This document shows positions 35,684-44,370 of a stretch of 64,000 bases of DNA, piece after piece. Source of the stretch: Clostridium grantii DSM 8605 (lineage in GTDB: Bacteria > Bacillota > Clostridia > Clostridiales > Clostridiaceae). The notes beneath the pieces were generated by a model that ran no database searches, was not told where the DNA came from, and was given only the letters and a program-made list of their open reading frames with translations. The stretch lies in contig NZ_FQXM01000002.1 in assembly GCF_900129965.1 (NCBI RefSeq), positions 124,001-188,000 of the forward strand, read 5' to 3'. How positions within the stretch are numbered: the stretch's first letter is position 1; every line of letters starts with the position of its first letter. A program made the translations under genes and the position numbers.

Positions 35684-38600
35684 GTGATAATATTGAATAA
35701 CAAACAAGTATTAATTATATTGAGAGTGGTTTTTGTTTTAATTATATTTTCTATAATTACAATTATTATTTATCCTTTTTGGAGGTGGAATAAAGTCCCT
35801 GAAAAGTTTATAGAGGCGGTTATTATAGATAAAACAGTTCCTTACGATGACTATAGAGAGCACAAAGGATTAATTTGGTTATTAAATCATAATAAAATAG
35901 ATAATATAAAAACAAAGAAACCTTTTTCCTATGAGAAAGATTATTATGGATTTTATCCAGAAGATAAAAATAATTTTGAAACAGTTGAATATGAAAAGGG
36001 TGTAAATACTCCTAAAATGATTTATCTGGCTGATACTTACGGGGTGTACTATGATGATTATTCTACTGAAGAATTAAAAGGGGAAAGGTCACAAATAATT
36101 TATGGAGGATTTAAGCAAGAGGAACTTGATGAAGTTAAGAATAGTTTGAGGGATGGTAATCTTATAATAGGTGAATTTAATACAATGGCATCTCCAACTA
36201 ATGATGAAGAAAGAGAACAGATTGAAGAAATTTTTGGAGTTAATTGGAAAGGATGGATTGGAAGATATTATAATGATATGACCAATGGAATAGAAATCCC
36301 CAATTGGATAATAGAGAATTATGAAAATCAGTACAAGTTGAAATGGAATTTTAATGGACCTGGATTTATTTTTATTTCTAAGGAAGATAAAGTGGTTGTT
36401 TTGGAAAAAGATAAACACATAGGTAAAAAAAATTTAACTTTAGAATTTAATGATGAATATAAAAATGAATTTGGTATTGATGATAGAATACCCTATTATT
36501 ATTGGTTTGAAATACTAGAACCAGAAAAAAATGCTGAAGTTTTAGCTAATTATACATTGGATGTTAATGATGAAGGAAAGAAAATTTTAAATGATATAGG
36601 TATAAATATAACCTTCCCAGCTGTTATAAGAAATAATAAATATATTTATAAATCTTATTATTTTGCGGGAGATTTTGCTGATAATAATAAAGTGAGTGGT
36701 ATAAGTAAAATATATGGTATCAAATCAATAAAAAGATTATTTAGCTTAGATGTTAAAGGAGATACAGAAGCTTTTTATTGGAAATGCTATGTGCCTATGA
36801 TGGATAAAATTCTATTGGACCTATTTGATGAAAGTGAAAAGATAAAACCAAAAGAATTAGAAGTTAAAAAAATAGAAGATTTTAAAGTTTCAGCCATGGT
36901 AGGAAAAACTGAAATTCAAATATTGAAGAATGGACAATGGAATGATTTATTGATTAAAGGCGTAAATATGGGTATAGCAAAGCCGGGATATTTCCCAGGT
37001 GAAGCGGCTATAACAAAAGAAGAATATCTAAGATGGTTCAATTATATAGGAGAAATGAATGCAAATTCTATTAGGATATATACTATTCACCCTCCAGCCT
37101 TCTATGAAGCTTTCTATGAATATAATCAAAAGGCTAAAAATCCATTATACTTGTTTCATGGGGTATGGGCAGAGGAAGAAAATCTTTTATCTACTCAAAA
37201 CGCTTTTGATGAAAGTAATACTGAAAAATTTCAGAAAGCCATTAAAGACACTATTGATATAATAAATGGTAATGCAAACATAGAAAAAGTTACAGGGCAT
37301 GCGGGTGGCATATATAAGTATGATATATCTCAGTATGTTATAGGGTGGATCATAGGAATAGAATGGGATCCGGAAATGGTAATGAACACTAATGAAAAAA
37401 ACCAAGATAAAGTAAATTTTAATGGAGAATACATATATTCTAAAGATGCATCCCCTTTTGAAATATGGTTAGCTGAAAATATGGAATTCACATTGAAATA
37501 TGAATACGAAAATTATAAATGGCAAAGGCCTATGAGTTTTACAAATTGGGTAACTACTGACTTGTTAGAACATCCATCTGAACCTTCAGTTGAAGAAGAC
37601 ATGGTAGAAGTAAATCCAAATCATATTTATTCAACAGAAAAAAATTATGCAGGTGTTTTTGCTTCTTATCATATTTATCCTTACTATCCTGATTTCTTGA
37701 ATTATGAAGAAAAGTATGTTAATTATATTGATAAAGATGGTGAGAATAGTAGTTATGCAGGATATATTAATGATTTAAAAAAAGCACACAACATGCCTAT
37801 TTTGGTTGCAGAATTTGGAGTGCCAGCATCAAGAGGATTAACTCATGAAAATGTTAATAACTTAAATCAAGGATTTAATTCAGAAAAACAACAGGGAGAA
37901 AGTGATAGTAAGTTATTTAAAAACATTGTGGAGGAAGGTCTAGCTGGTGGAATGGTATTCTCATGGCAAGATGAATGGTTTAAAAGAACATGGAATACTA
38001 TGGACTATGATAATCCTGATAGAAGACCATTTTGGTCAAATGATCAAACAAATGAGCAACAATTTGGGCTTTTAAGTTTTGACCCTGGAGAAAAGCTGCT
38101 TATAGGGATTGACGGAAAAAGCGAAGATTGGGAAAAAGCAAATATAAAGGCTGCATATGAAGACAACACAGAACCAGTGGAAAAATTTAATGATGGTTAT
38201 GATGATGGAAGAACTATTAAGAATTTATATGTAACTAGTGATGCCAAGTATGTTTACTTGAAAATTAATTATAAAGACTTTGGTGGAGTGATTGATTGGA
38301 CGAAGATGAATACCTTAGTTTTATTTAATACAAAAGGGAATCAGGGAAATACCAACATTCCATTAAATACGAAACTTAAAACAGAAGAAGGTAGTGAATT
38401 TATGCTTCATTTAAATGGAAAGGATAGCTCTAGAATTCTAGTTGATAAATATTATGACACTTTCTATTATGATTATGCAGAAGAGTTTCAGTTTATAGCT
38501 AAAGATCAGTCGGCTTCAGTAAAAGACAGCGGAATTTTCAATCCCATCAGATTAGCTACTAACAAAGAATTATTTATACCAGATCAAAACAAAATAATTC

Positions 38601-39043
38601 CTTTTGATGATTATGAAACTGGAAAATTATTATTTGGTAACGGTAATCCAGAAAGCAAAGAGTATAATTCTTTGTCAGATTTTTGTTATGATGAACAAAA
38701 CAACACAATTGAAATTCGAATTCCTTGGGCTTTGCTTAACTTTAAAGACCCTAGTACAAAAGAAATTATGGGAGATATATGGAATGGCGGTATTGAAGGA
38801 AGTGAAATTGTTCAAGGATTTAATATTTCGGTTGTGACTTATAAGCCAGATGAAAATAGTAATGCTATTAATGGAAATGAAGATATAAATATAGCAGATT
38901 CTTTGCCAAAACCAGAAAAAGATATACTAAAAAGTCAACAAACTTATTTTTATACATGGGAAAATTGGGAATTGCCAATAACACATGAAAGATTAAAACA
39001 ATCCTATTATATAATGAAAGAAATATATGGAAAATATAATTGA
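35684..39043 (+). CDS. Membrane-anchored TIM-barrel glycosidase-like protein
   Basis: A 1119-residue protein with one N-terminal membrane anchor (about 8-30) and a large outside part. Residues about 60-390 form an unrecognised alpha/beta region. Residues about 405-800 resemble a clan-A TIM-barrel glycosidase: GVNMGIAKPGYFPGE, NSIRIYTIHPP, a possible acid/base Glu in GWIIGIEWDPE, a loop ASYHIYPYYPDF and a possible nucleophile Glu in ILVAEFGVPASRG. Residues about 800-1115 look like a CBM9-type beta-sandwich (IDGKSEDWEKA, VTSDAKYVYLKINY). It is the last gene of the GT2 operon, so it probably trims or releases the polymer at the cell surface. The start is GTG 35684, or TTG 35693 behind AGGTGAT. 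Confidence 0.75.
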   Translation: MIILNNKQVLIILRVVFVLIIFSIITIIIYPFWRWNKVPEKFIEAVIIDKTVPYDDYREHKGLIWLLNHNKIDNIKTKKPFSYEKDYYGFYPEDKNNFETVEYEKGVNTPKMIYLADTYGVYYDDYSTEELKGERSQIIYGGFKQEELDEVKNSLRDGNLIIGEFNTMASPTNDEEREQIEEIFGVNWKGWIGRYYNDMTNGIEIPNWIIENYENQYKLKWNFNGPGFIFISKEDKVVVLEKDKHIGKKNLTLEFNDEYKNEFGIDDRIPYYYWFEILEPEKNAEVLANYTLDVNDEGKKILNDIGINITFPAVIRNNKYIYKSYYFAGDFADNNKVSGISKIYGIKSIKRLFSLDVKGDTEAFYWKCYVPMMDKILLDLFDESEKIKPKELEVKKIEDFKVSAMVGKTEIQILKNGQWNDLLIKGVNMGIAKPGYFPGEAAITKEEYLRWFNYIGEMNANSIRIYTIHPPAFYEAFYEYNQKAKNPLYLFHGVWAEEENLLSTQNAFDESNTEKFQKAIKDTIDIINGNANIEKVTGHAGGIYKYDISQYVIGWIIGIEWDPEMVMNTNEKNQDKVNFNGEYIYSKDASPFEIWLAENMEFTLKYEYENYKWQRPMSFTNWVTTDLLEHPSEPSVEEDMVEVNPNHIYSTEKNYAGVFASYHIYPYYPDFLNYEEKYVNYIDKDGENSSYAGYINDLKKAHNMPILVAEFGVPASRGLTHENVNNLNQGFNSEKQQGESDSKLFKNIVEEGLAGGMVFSWQDEWFKRTWNTMDYDNPDRRPFWSNDQTNEQQFGLLSFDPGEKLLIGIDGKSEDWEKANIKAAYEDNTEPVEKFNDGYDDGRTIKNLYVTSDAKYVYLKINYKDFGGVIDWTKMNTLVLFNTKGNQGNTNIPLNTKLKTEEGSEFMLHLNGKDSSRILVDKYYDTFYYDYAEEFQFIAKDQSASVKDSGIFNPIRLATNKELFIPDQNKIIPFDDYETGKLLFGNGNPESKEYNSLSDFCYDEQNNTIEIRIPWALLNFKDPSTKEIMGDIWNGGIEGSEIVQGFNISVVTYKPDENSNAINGNEDINIADSLPKPEKDILKSQQTYFYTWENWELPITHERLKQSYYIMKEIYGKYN

Positions 39044-39072
39044 TAATAAGTGAAACTTTCATTTGAAAGTAA

Positions 39073-39103
39073 AAAAATACCACATTATGTATGTGGTATT
39101 TTT
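39073..39103. terminator. Bidirectional terminator of the GT2 operon
   Basis: AAAAATACCACAT (39073-39085) pairs exactly with ATGTGGTATTTTT (39091-39103) around TATGT. It serves the operon ending at 39043 and the convergent gene ending at 39118. Confidence 0.92.
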
Positions 39104-39117
39104 CATTAAATAAAGCA

Positions 39118-40014
39118 TTATTTAGTTTTGAGATTCATCCAACCTGTAATTTCATGAATAGCAATACCGTTGAAAGATTTTGAAGAGCTAAAAAATTCTT
39201 TGACTTCTTCAATTTGTTTAATCATAGTAGCATAACTTTCTTTATTAAAGGTTATGAAATCTCCTTCTTCAGAAGGAAGGGTTTCAATTCCTATATGCAC
39301 CTTTTTTTTGTAGTTATCTGCAAATTCAATTTCGTTTTGTGAGATCTCAATTATTTCATCAGAAACATTTCTATAGGCCATTAGTGTTGTTTCTTCTGAA
39401 TTTTTTATTACAAACTCTGCTAAATTACCTTGGCCATATTTGTTATCATACTCAATTGAGTCAAACCAAAAGGGCATATCAAAACCAATATCTAAATTTA
39501 AAGAATGAGATTGTTCGGTAGAGTTCAATACAAAAGTTTGATAATTTAGAACTATTGAAGTCATATTGGTTTTCCAATTTTCTAGTAAATAGGGTTCCAC
39601 ATCTAGATGAATTCCTTGAAAAATTTCATCAATTGATGCGGATGATTGATATTCTTCAAGCCAATCAAAAAATAATTGATACTCACTTTTTTGAGGATAA
39701 ATAAATTCAGGGCGTCCATCTAATGCATAAATAGAAACATCTAAATCTTTTGCAGATGAGATGAATTTTCTATAATATTCCTTGTCTAAGGTTTTATCTA
39801 TCTGAAGATATAATACTGTTATTTTTTCCTCTTTCAAAAAATCAAGAATTAAATCCGGTTTCTTTTCAATTAAGGAAGTATCCCATAACCAAGTTGATAA
39901 AGTGTTTTGACTAATAGAAGTTGATTTATTAGTTGAGTATGAGCAGGAAACTAGAAATAATAGAGAAATAATCAAAAACATCAAGATGAAAAATATTCTT
40001 TTGTATTTAAGCAT
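39118..40014 (-). CDS. TIM-barrel-like surface lipoprotein
   Basis: A 298-residue protein with a signal peptide ending in a lipobox (LFLVSC, Cys about 24), so it should be lipid-anchored on the outside of the membrane. The mature part reads like a TIM barrel: STWLWDTSLI, VLYLQIDK, VSIYALDGRPEF, then GIHLDVEPYLL on a strand end, whose Asp-x-Glu resembles the catalytic motif of GH18-like chitinases, followed by IGFDMPFWFDSI, TTLMAYRN and VHIGIETLPSEEG. I cannot assign a family with certainty. A paralogue lies 380 bases upstream. Being convergent with the GT2 operon, it may act on the same polymer. Confidence 0.7.
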   Translation of the reverse strand: MLKYKRIFFILMFLIISLLFLVSCSYSTNKSTSISQNTLSTWLWDTSLIEKKPDLILDFLKEEKITVLYLQIDKTLDKEYYRKFISSAKDLDVSIYALDGRPEFIYPQKSEYQLFFDWLEEYQSSASIDEIFQGIHLDVEPYLLENWKTNMTSIVLNYQTFVLNSTEQSHSLNLDIGFDMPFWFDSIEYDNKYGQGNLAEFVIKNSEETTLMAYRNVSDEIIEISQNEIEFADNYKKKVHIGIETLPSEEGDFITFNKESYATMIKQIEEVKEFFSSSKSFNGIAIHEITGWMNLKTK

Positions 40015-40194
40015 AATGTATACTCCTTTTAATCGATTTTTAATAAGGTGGTTTTATTAGTAGATAGTTGTATAATTATATTATAAATGAATTTGATTTC
40101 AAGGTAAAATTATTTTTAAATTAACACTAAAAAGGTAATAATAAAATTTGCTTTTTCATATAAATAATCAAGTCTTAATTGAGGAGGGTTTATT

Positions 40195-40305
40195 ATGCCA
40201 GATAAAGGGAAAAGTAAAAGTGGGTCAACCAAGAAGAATGTTAAAAATGGAGATAAAAAAATAGAAAAGAAACAAGACAAAAAAACAAGTAAAGTAAAAA
40301 AATAA
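40195..40305 (+). CDS. 36-residue Lys-rich peptide
   Basis: A very short gene: ATG 40195, stop TAA 40303-40305. The peptide starts MPDKGKSKSGSTKKN and is about two-fifths Lys, with Ser, Asp and Asn and almost no hydrophobic residues. The ribosome-binding site GAGGAGGG at 40181-40188 with 6-base spacing is stronger than that of most neighbours, and a terminator follows at 40353, so this looks like an expressed gene rather than chance. It may bind nucleic acid or acidic polymer, which is inference. It lies between two minus-strand paralogues and opposes them. Confidence 0.65.
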   Translation: MPDKGKSKSGSTKKNVKNGDKKIEKKQDKKTSKVKK

Positions 40306-40352
40306 GAAATAAAGATAAAACAATATACAATTATACAGTAACATATAAAAAT

Positions 40353-40397
40353 AAAAAGGGATGATTTCTTTAAAAAACAGAAATCATCCTTTTTTTA
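40353..40397. terminator. Bidirectional terminator
   Basis: GGATGATTTCT (40359-40369) pairs with AGAAATCATCC (40379-40389), flanked by an A-run and a T-run. It ends the short peptide gene on one strand and the gene ending at 40395 on the other. Confidence 0.9.
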
Positions 40398-41279
40398 TTT
40401 TTTCATATTTATCAATCCAGTAATATCATGTATGGACATGCCGTTGAAGGAGTTTGAAGAACTAAAAGTTGAAGTTACAAGATTTAATTGTTCATCCATA
40501 TATGAATAGCTAGACCCGTAAAAACTTATAAATGAGCCTTCTTGGGAAGGAAGTGTTTCAATAGCTATATTTATCTTTTTATTATATTTATTTGCAAAAG
40601 CAACTTCACTTTTTGAGATTTCAATTATATCTTTAGCTATATTTCTATAAGCCATAACAGTGGTGGCGTCAGAATTTTTGATTACAAATTCTGCTAGATT
40701 GCCTTTTCCATGAATATTATTAAAACTAATTGAATCAAACCAAAATGGAATATCAAAACCAATAGGTAAATCTAAAAGTTCAGATTTATATTTTGAATCT
40801 AATATGAAGTTTTGATACTTTAATGATATAGATCTTGAGTTTTTACTCCAATTTTTAAGCAAGTAAGGTTCTACATCTAAATGGATTCCTTGAAATTCCT
40901 CTTTATCAAGTGCAGAAGATTGATAATTGGAAATCCAATCAAAAAATAACTGGTATTGTTTATTAGTTGGATTAATAAAAGTAGGACTACCATCTAAAGC
41001 GTATACGGAAATGTTTAAATCTGTTGCAGCAGAAATAAAACTTTTGTAATATTTAAGGTCAATTCTTTTGTTTATTTGAAGATATACTACTGAAATATTA
41101 TTATCACTTAAAGATTTTAGGATAGATTCTTGAGAATTAACTATAAGTGAAGTATCCCATAGCCAAGTAGTTGTATTGTTTTTAGTGTTATATTCCTCAG
41201 AATATGCAAAAGAACTTAAGAATATTTGGAAAAAGAATATAAGAAAGAATGTAAAAAATATTTTTCTGTATTTTAACAT
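40395..41279 (-). CDS. TIM-barrel-like secreted protein, paralogue
   Basis: A 294-residue protein from ATG 41279, which follows AAAGGAGTGAT; an in-frame ATG at 41297 has no such site. It is a clear paralogue of 39118-40014, sharing TTWLWDTSLI, VYLQINK, FQGIHLDVEPYLLKNW, PFWFDSISFNN, GNLAEFVIKNSD, MAYRN and AIETLPSQEG. Its signal peptide (FFLIFFFQIFLSSFAYSEE) lacks a lipobox Cys, so it is likely released or held loosely in the wall, unlike its lipoprotein sibling. The function is not known; an extracellular glycosidase or binding protein is the best guess. Confidence 0.7.
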   Translation of the reverse strand: MLKYRKIFFTFFLIFFFQIFLSSFAYSEEYNTKNNTTTWLWDTSLIVNSQESILKSLSDNNISVVYLQINKRIDLKYYKSFISAATDLNISVYALDGSPTFINPTNKQYQLFFDWISNYQSSALDKEEFQGIHLDVEPYLLKNWSKNSRSISLKYQNFILDSKYKSELLDLPIGFDIPFWFDSISFNNIHGKGNLAEFVIKNSDATTVMAYRNIAKDIIEISKSEVAFANKYNKKINIAIETLPSQEGSFISFYGSSYSYMDEQLNLVTSTFSSSNSFNGMSIHDITGLINMKK

Positions 41280-41461
41280 AGTATCACTCCTTTTCAATTA
41301 AATAAAATCTATATTTTAGAATATAATTTTTGATTATAAGTATATTATAAAGGTACAAACAAAGTTTGTGAAGAGTTTTTTTGAATTTAATTAAAAAAAA
41401 TATTAAACTTATCTCTTTAAAAAACATTGTAAATTTAATCTATTTTTTAGTGGCAATAATT

Positions 41462-41511
41462 TAAGCAACATATTTTTCTTCATATGAAAAATATGTTGCT
41501 TATGCTATAAT
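41462..41511 (+). promoter_or_regulatory. Perfect 17-bp dyad overlapping the promoter of the PPK2 gene
   Basis: TAAGCAACATATTTTTC (41462-41478) and its exact complement GAAAAATATGTTGCTTA (41486-41502) surround a 7-base loop. The extended -10 TGCTATAAT begins at 41503, so the dyad covers the -35 position. No plus-strand gene ends just before it, which argues against a terminator. A repressor operator is the simplest reading. The rest of the 272-base gap from 41280 is A+T-rich with nothing further. Confidence 0.6.
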
Positions 41512-41551
41512 AAAGAAAAATAAAAGAAAAATTTAAATTGGGGTTGGTATT

Positions 41552-43045
41552 TTGTTGAATGAACTTGATTTATCTAGAAAAATAGAAAAGAATAATTATA
41601 AAATAATTATGAATGATCTTGAAAAAAAACTAGAATTTCTTGTAAGAAAGGTTAAGGATTTAGGAATCCCTGTTATATTGGTATTTGAAGGATGGGGAGC
41701 ATCGGGAAAGGGTACTTTGATAAATAAAGTTATTTTACCATTAGATCCTAGACTCTTTAAGGTTTATACAATAAATAATTTCAATGAAGAAGAAAAGTTA
41801 AGACCCTTTTTATGGACCTTTTGGACTAAAACACCCCAAGATGGTATGATATCAATATTTGATAAAAGTTGGTATAGAAAAGCCTTAGTTGAAAGAATGG
41901 ATAATAGAATTGAGGGTGAAGAATTAAATAGTGTATTTAATGATATAAGAAGTTTTGAAAAACAATTAGCGGATGATGGAAACATTATTTTGAAATTTTA
42001 TTTACATATAAGTAAAAAGGAACAAAAAAAAAGATTTAAGGATTTGGAAAAGAATGATTCAACCAAATGGCGAGTTACAGAAGCTGATTGGAAACACAAT
42101 AAGGAATATGAAAAATATATTCCTATCATTGAAGAAATGATAGAAGAAACCAGTTTTGAATATGCACCGTGGACTGCTGTGGAGGCAACTGATAGTAATT
42201 TTGCAACAGTGAAAGTATTTTCAAAAATAATTGAAGTGTTAGAAGAAAAAATTAATTTCAAAGAAAGTAAAAATAAGAAAGATATAGAGTTTAATGCACA
42301 AGAAACAAATAAAGATAAAGTAAAAACGAGTTTATTGTCTAATATAGATTTAACTAAAAGCTTATCAAGAGAAGAGTATAAAGAACGATTGAAAATCTGT
42401 CAAAAAAAGATTAGAGAGTTAGAATATGAAATATACATGAAAAGGATTCCGGTAATTATTGCTTATGAAGGATGGGATGCAGCAGGAAAAGGCGGAAACA
42501 TAAAAAGACTAACAGAAAGAATGGATCCTAGGGGATATGAAGTGGTTCCTATAGCGGCACCCTCTAAAGAAGAATTAGCACATCATTATCTTTGGAGATT
42601 TTGGAAAGAAGTTCCCAAAGGTGGACATATCACAATTTTTGATAGAACTTGGTATGGAAGAGTTTTGGTTGAAAGAATAGAGGCGTTATGTAGCCAAGAA
42701 GAATGGAAAAGAGCATATAAAGAAATAAATGAAATGGAAAAACAATTTTCGAATTTTGGAGCAGTAGTAGTGAAATTTTGGCTTCAAATTGATAAGGATG
42801 TACAATTAGAAAGATTTAGAGAAAGAGAAAACAATCCTGAAAAAAGATGGAAGATAACTGATGAGGATTGGAGAAACAGGGAAAAATATGATTTATACGA
42901 AGAAGCAATAAGTGAAATGTTAGTGAAAACAAATACAAAGTATGCCCCTTGGACAATAATTGAGTCAAATGATAAGTACTATGCTCGGATAAAAGCATTG
43001 AAGACAGTTATTAAAGCTTTAGAAGATAAATTGAATGAAAAGTAA
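41552..43045 (+). CDS. pap: Polyphosphate:AMP phosphotransferase (tandem PPK2 domains)
   Basis: A 497-residue protein with two PPK2 domains. The first (about 20-235) has VFEGWGASGKGT as Walker A and SIFDKSWYRKALVERM; the second (about 270-490) has AYEGWDAAGKGGNIKR and TIFDRTWYGRVLVERIE. This two-domain layout is that of PAP (class II PPK2), in which the C-terminal half is catalytic and makes ADP from AMP and polyphosphate; the first domain here has Ser-for-Ala and Lys-for-Arg changes. The start is TTG at 41552 or 41555. It is monocistronic behind a dyad-controlled promoter, suggesting regulated use of polyphosphate energy. Confidence 0.93.
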   Translation: MLNELDLSRKIEKNNYKIIMNDLEKKLEFLVRKVKDLGIPVILVFEGWGASGKGTLINKVILPLDPRLFKVYTINNFNEEEKLRPFLWTFWTKTPQDGMISIFDKSWYRKALVERMDNRIEGEELNSVFNDIRSFEKQLADDGNIILKFYLHISKKEQKKRFKDLEKNDSTKWRVTEADWKHNKEYEKYIPIIEEMIEETSFEYAPWTAVEATDSNFATVKVFSKIIEVLEEKINFKESKNKKDIEFNAQETNKDKVKTSLLSNIDLTKSLSREEYKERLKICQKKIRELEYEIYMKRIPVIIAYEGWDAAGKGGNIKRLTERMDPRGYEVVPIAAPSKEELAHHYLWRFWKEVPKGGHITIFDRTWYGRVLVERIEALCSQEEWKRAYKEINEMEKQFSNFGAVVVKFWLQIDKDVQLERFRERENNPEKRWKITDEDWRNREKYDLYEEAISEMLVKTNTKYAPWTIIESNDKYYARIKALKTVIKALEDKLNEK

Positions 43046-43080
43046 AATTACATATATATACAAACTTAAGATGTAATTTA

Positions 43081-43130
43081 AAAATATTCAAAAATATAAT
43101 CAAAAATATATTCAAAAATATATTCAAAAA
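43081..43130. repeat. A+T-rich 12-bp tandem repeat
   Basis: About four copies of AAAAATATATTC (43081-43130) with small changes in the first two. It lies between the PPK2 gene and the DUF5317 gene. There are no spacers, so it is not a CRISPR array. It could be a spacer element or a curved-DNA region. Confidence 0.8.
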
Positions 43131-43259
43131 TTAAGCAAATAAAGATGGAAATAATTACTCAAAATATGTATAATTAAATATATGAATATTTATATTAATT
43201 ATGTAACCTTTTCAGGTGTAGAATTTATAAATATATTGATTTTTAAGGTGGGCGATTAA

Positions 43260-43799
43260 ATGACAGAAACTTTATTGTTGGCACTTTTAGTATGTAAAAT
43301 AAAAGGATATAAATTAAAACCACTTTTTAAATCTTGGGCTTTTTATCCCATATTATTTATGGAATGCGTTTATATTATTTTAGAAATTTCCACCTTTATG
43401 GGGAATTATAGTTTTGTTAAATATGCAGGATTATTTAAATTGCTTTATCTTTATGCTTATCTAATATTAATAATAAAATATAAAAGATATTTTCAAGGTG
43501 CTTTTGGGGCAGTATTTATAATAATTGGATCTGCTTTAAATAAGCTTGTTATATATGCCAATAATGGCAAAATGCCTGTGTTCCCTAGTTTTTCTTATTA
43601 TACAGGCTATGTGAAAAAAGGAATAACTAATTATAATGATGGGCTGCATATTTTTGGAGACAGTAGTGTGAAACTAAAATTTTTATCTGATATTTTTGAT
43701 GTTGGATATTCGATTTTAAGCTTAGGCGATATTTTTATAAGATTTTTTGTTTTTATTGTGGTAGTAAGTACAATAAAAACATTGAATGAAACTTTATAA
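43260..43799 (+). CDS. DUF5317 membrane protein
   Basis: A 179-residue membrane protein with about five hydrophobic segments. The pattern GSALNKLVIYANNGKMPVFP, a later GLHIFGDSSVKLKFLSDI and SLGDIFIRFFVFI agrees with DUF5317 proteins, which are common in Firmicutes and have no known function. The ATG follows AAGGTGGGCG. It lies upstream of the agrB-agrD pair on the same strand, separated from the next gene by 106 bases. Confidence 0.8.
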   Translation: MTETLLLALLVCKIKGYKLKPLFKSWAFYPILFMECVYIILEISTFMGNYSFVKYAGLFKLLYLYAYLILIIKYKRYFQGAFGAVFIIIGSALNKLVIYANNGKMPVFPSFSYYTGYVKKGITNYNDGLHIFGDSSVKLKFLSDIFDVGYSILSLGDIFIRFFVFIVVVSTIKTLNETL

Positions 43800-43905
43800 C
43801 TTTTAAATATTGTCAAGTTTAAAGTTTAATATTAGTGAAAAAAAGCATATACTAAAATTGAAATGTTTTTAATATTTCAAACATGAGAAGAAGGGGTAAT
43901 ATAAG

Positions 43906-44370
43906 ATGTTAAAATTGTCACCGGTGGAGTTTTTTTTTAGAGGTATCCCAGAGGGATTTATATTTATTTTTGCTGTCCTATTATTTTCAAACAGCAAAAT
44001 AGAAAAGAATAAATATGTATTAACTAGTTTTAGTTATGCTACTGCGGTGTATTTTATTAGAACATTACCTATAAATTTTGGAGTTAATACAATAATTTCT
44101 ATGATAGTGGCTATTGGATTGGTTGTGAAAATCAATAATACTAAAGTAATTGAAATTATTAAAAGTGTTTTTATAACAATTATAGTCGAATTTTTTTGCG
44201 AATGGATTAATATTTTTGTTGTTGAAAATATTATCGGGAAAAACTTGGATACAGTATTTGGTAATCCGGTTTCAAAAGTAATATATGGTGCACCATCACT
44301 AATGATTTTTATGGCTATTAATGGTGTTTTCTATATTGTATTGAAAGAAAAAGGTAAAAAAAATGATTAG
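43906..44370 (+). CDS. Small polytopic membrane protein coupled to agrB
   Basis: A 154-residue membrane protein with about five hydrophobic segments and no soluble domain. It begins MLKLSPVEFFFRGIPEGFIF. It overlaps agrB by eight bases, so the two are translationally coupled. The size and helix pattern recall the membrane sensor half of AgrC-like histidine kinases without the kinase, but I see no motif that proves it. It may help export or sense the peptide made by agrB and agrD. I cannot assign a family. Confidence 0.6.
   Translation: MLKLSPVEFFFRGIPEGFIFIFAVLLFSNSKIEKNKYVLTSFSYATAVYFIRTLPINFGVNTIISMIVAIGLVVKINNTKVIEIIKSVFITIIVEFFCEWINIFVVENIIGKNLDTVFGNPVSKVIYGAPSLMIFMAINGVFYIVLKEKGKKND

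Noticed and set aside
43081..43130. Possible CRISPR array in the repeats at 43081 or 27938
   Set aside because: Repeats are 12 bp, contiguous and without spacers; no cas gene is near. One set is coding, the other is simple A+T-rich sequence.
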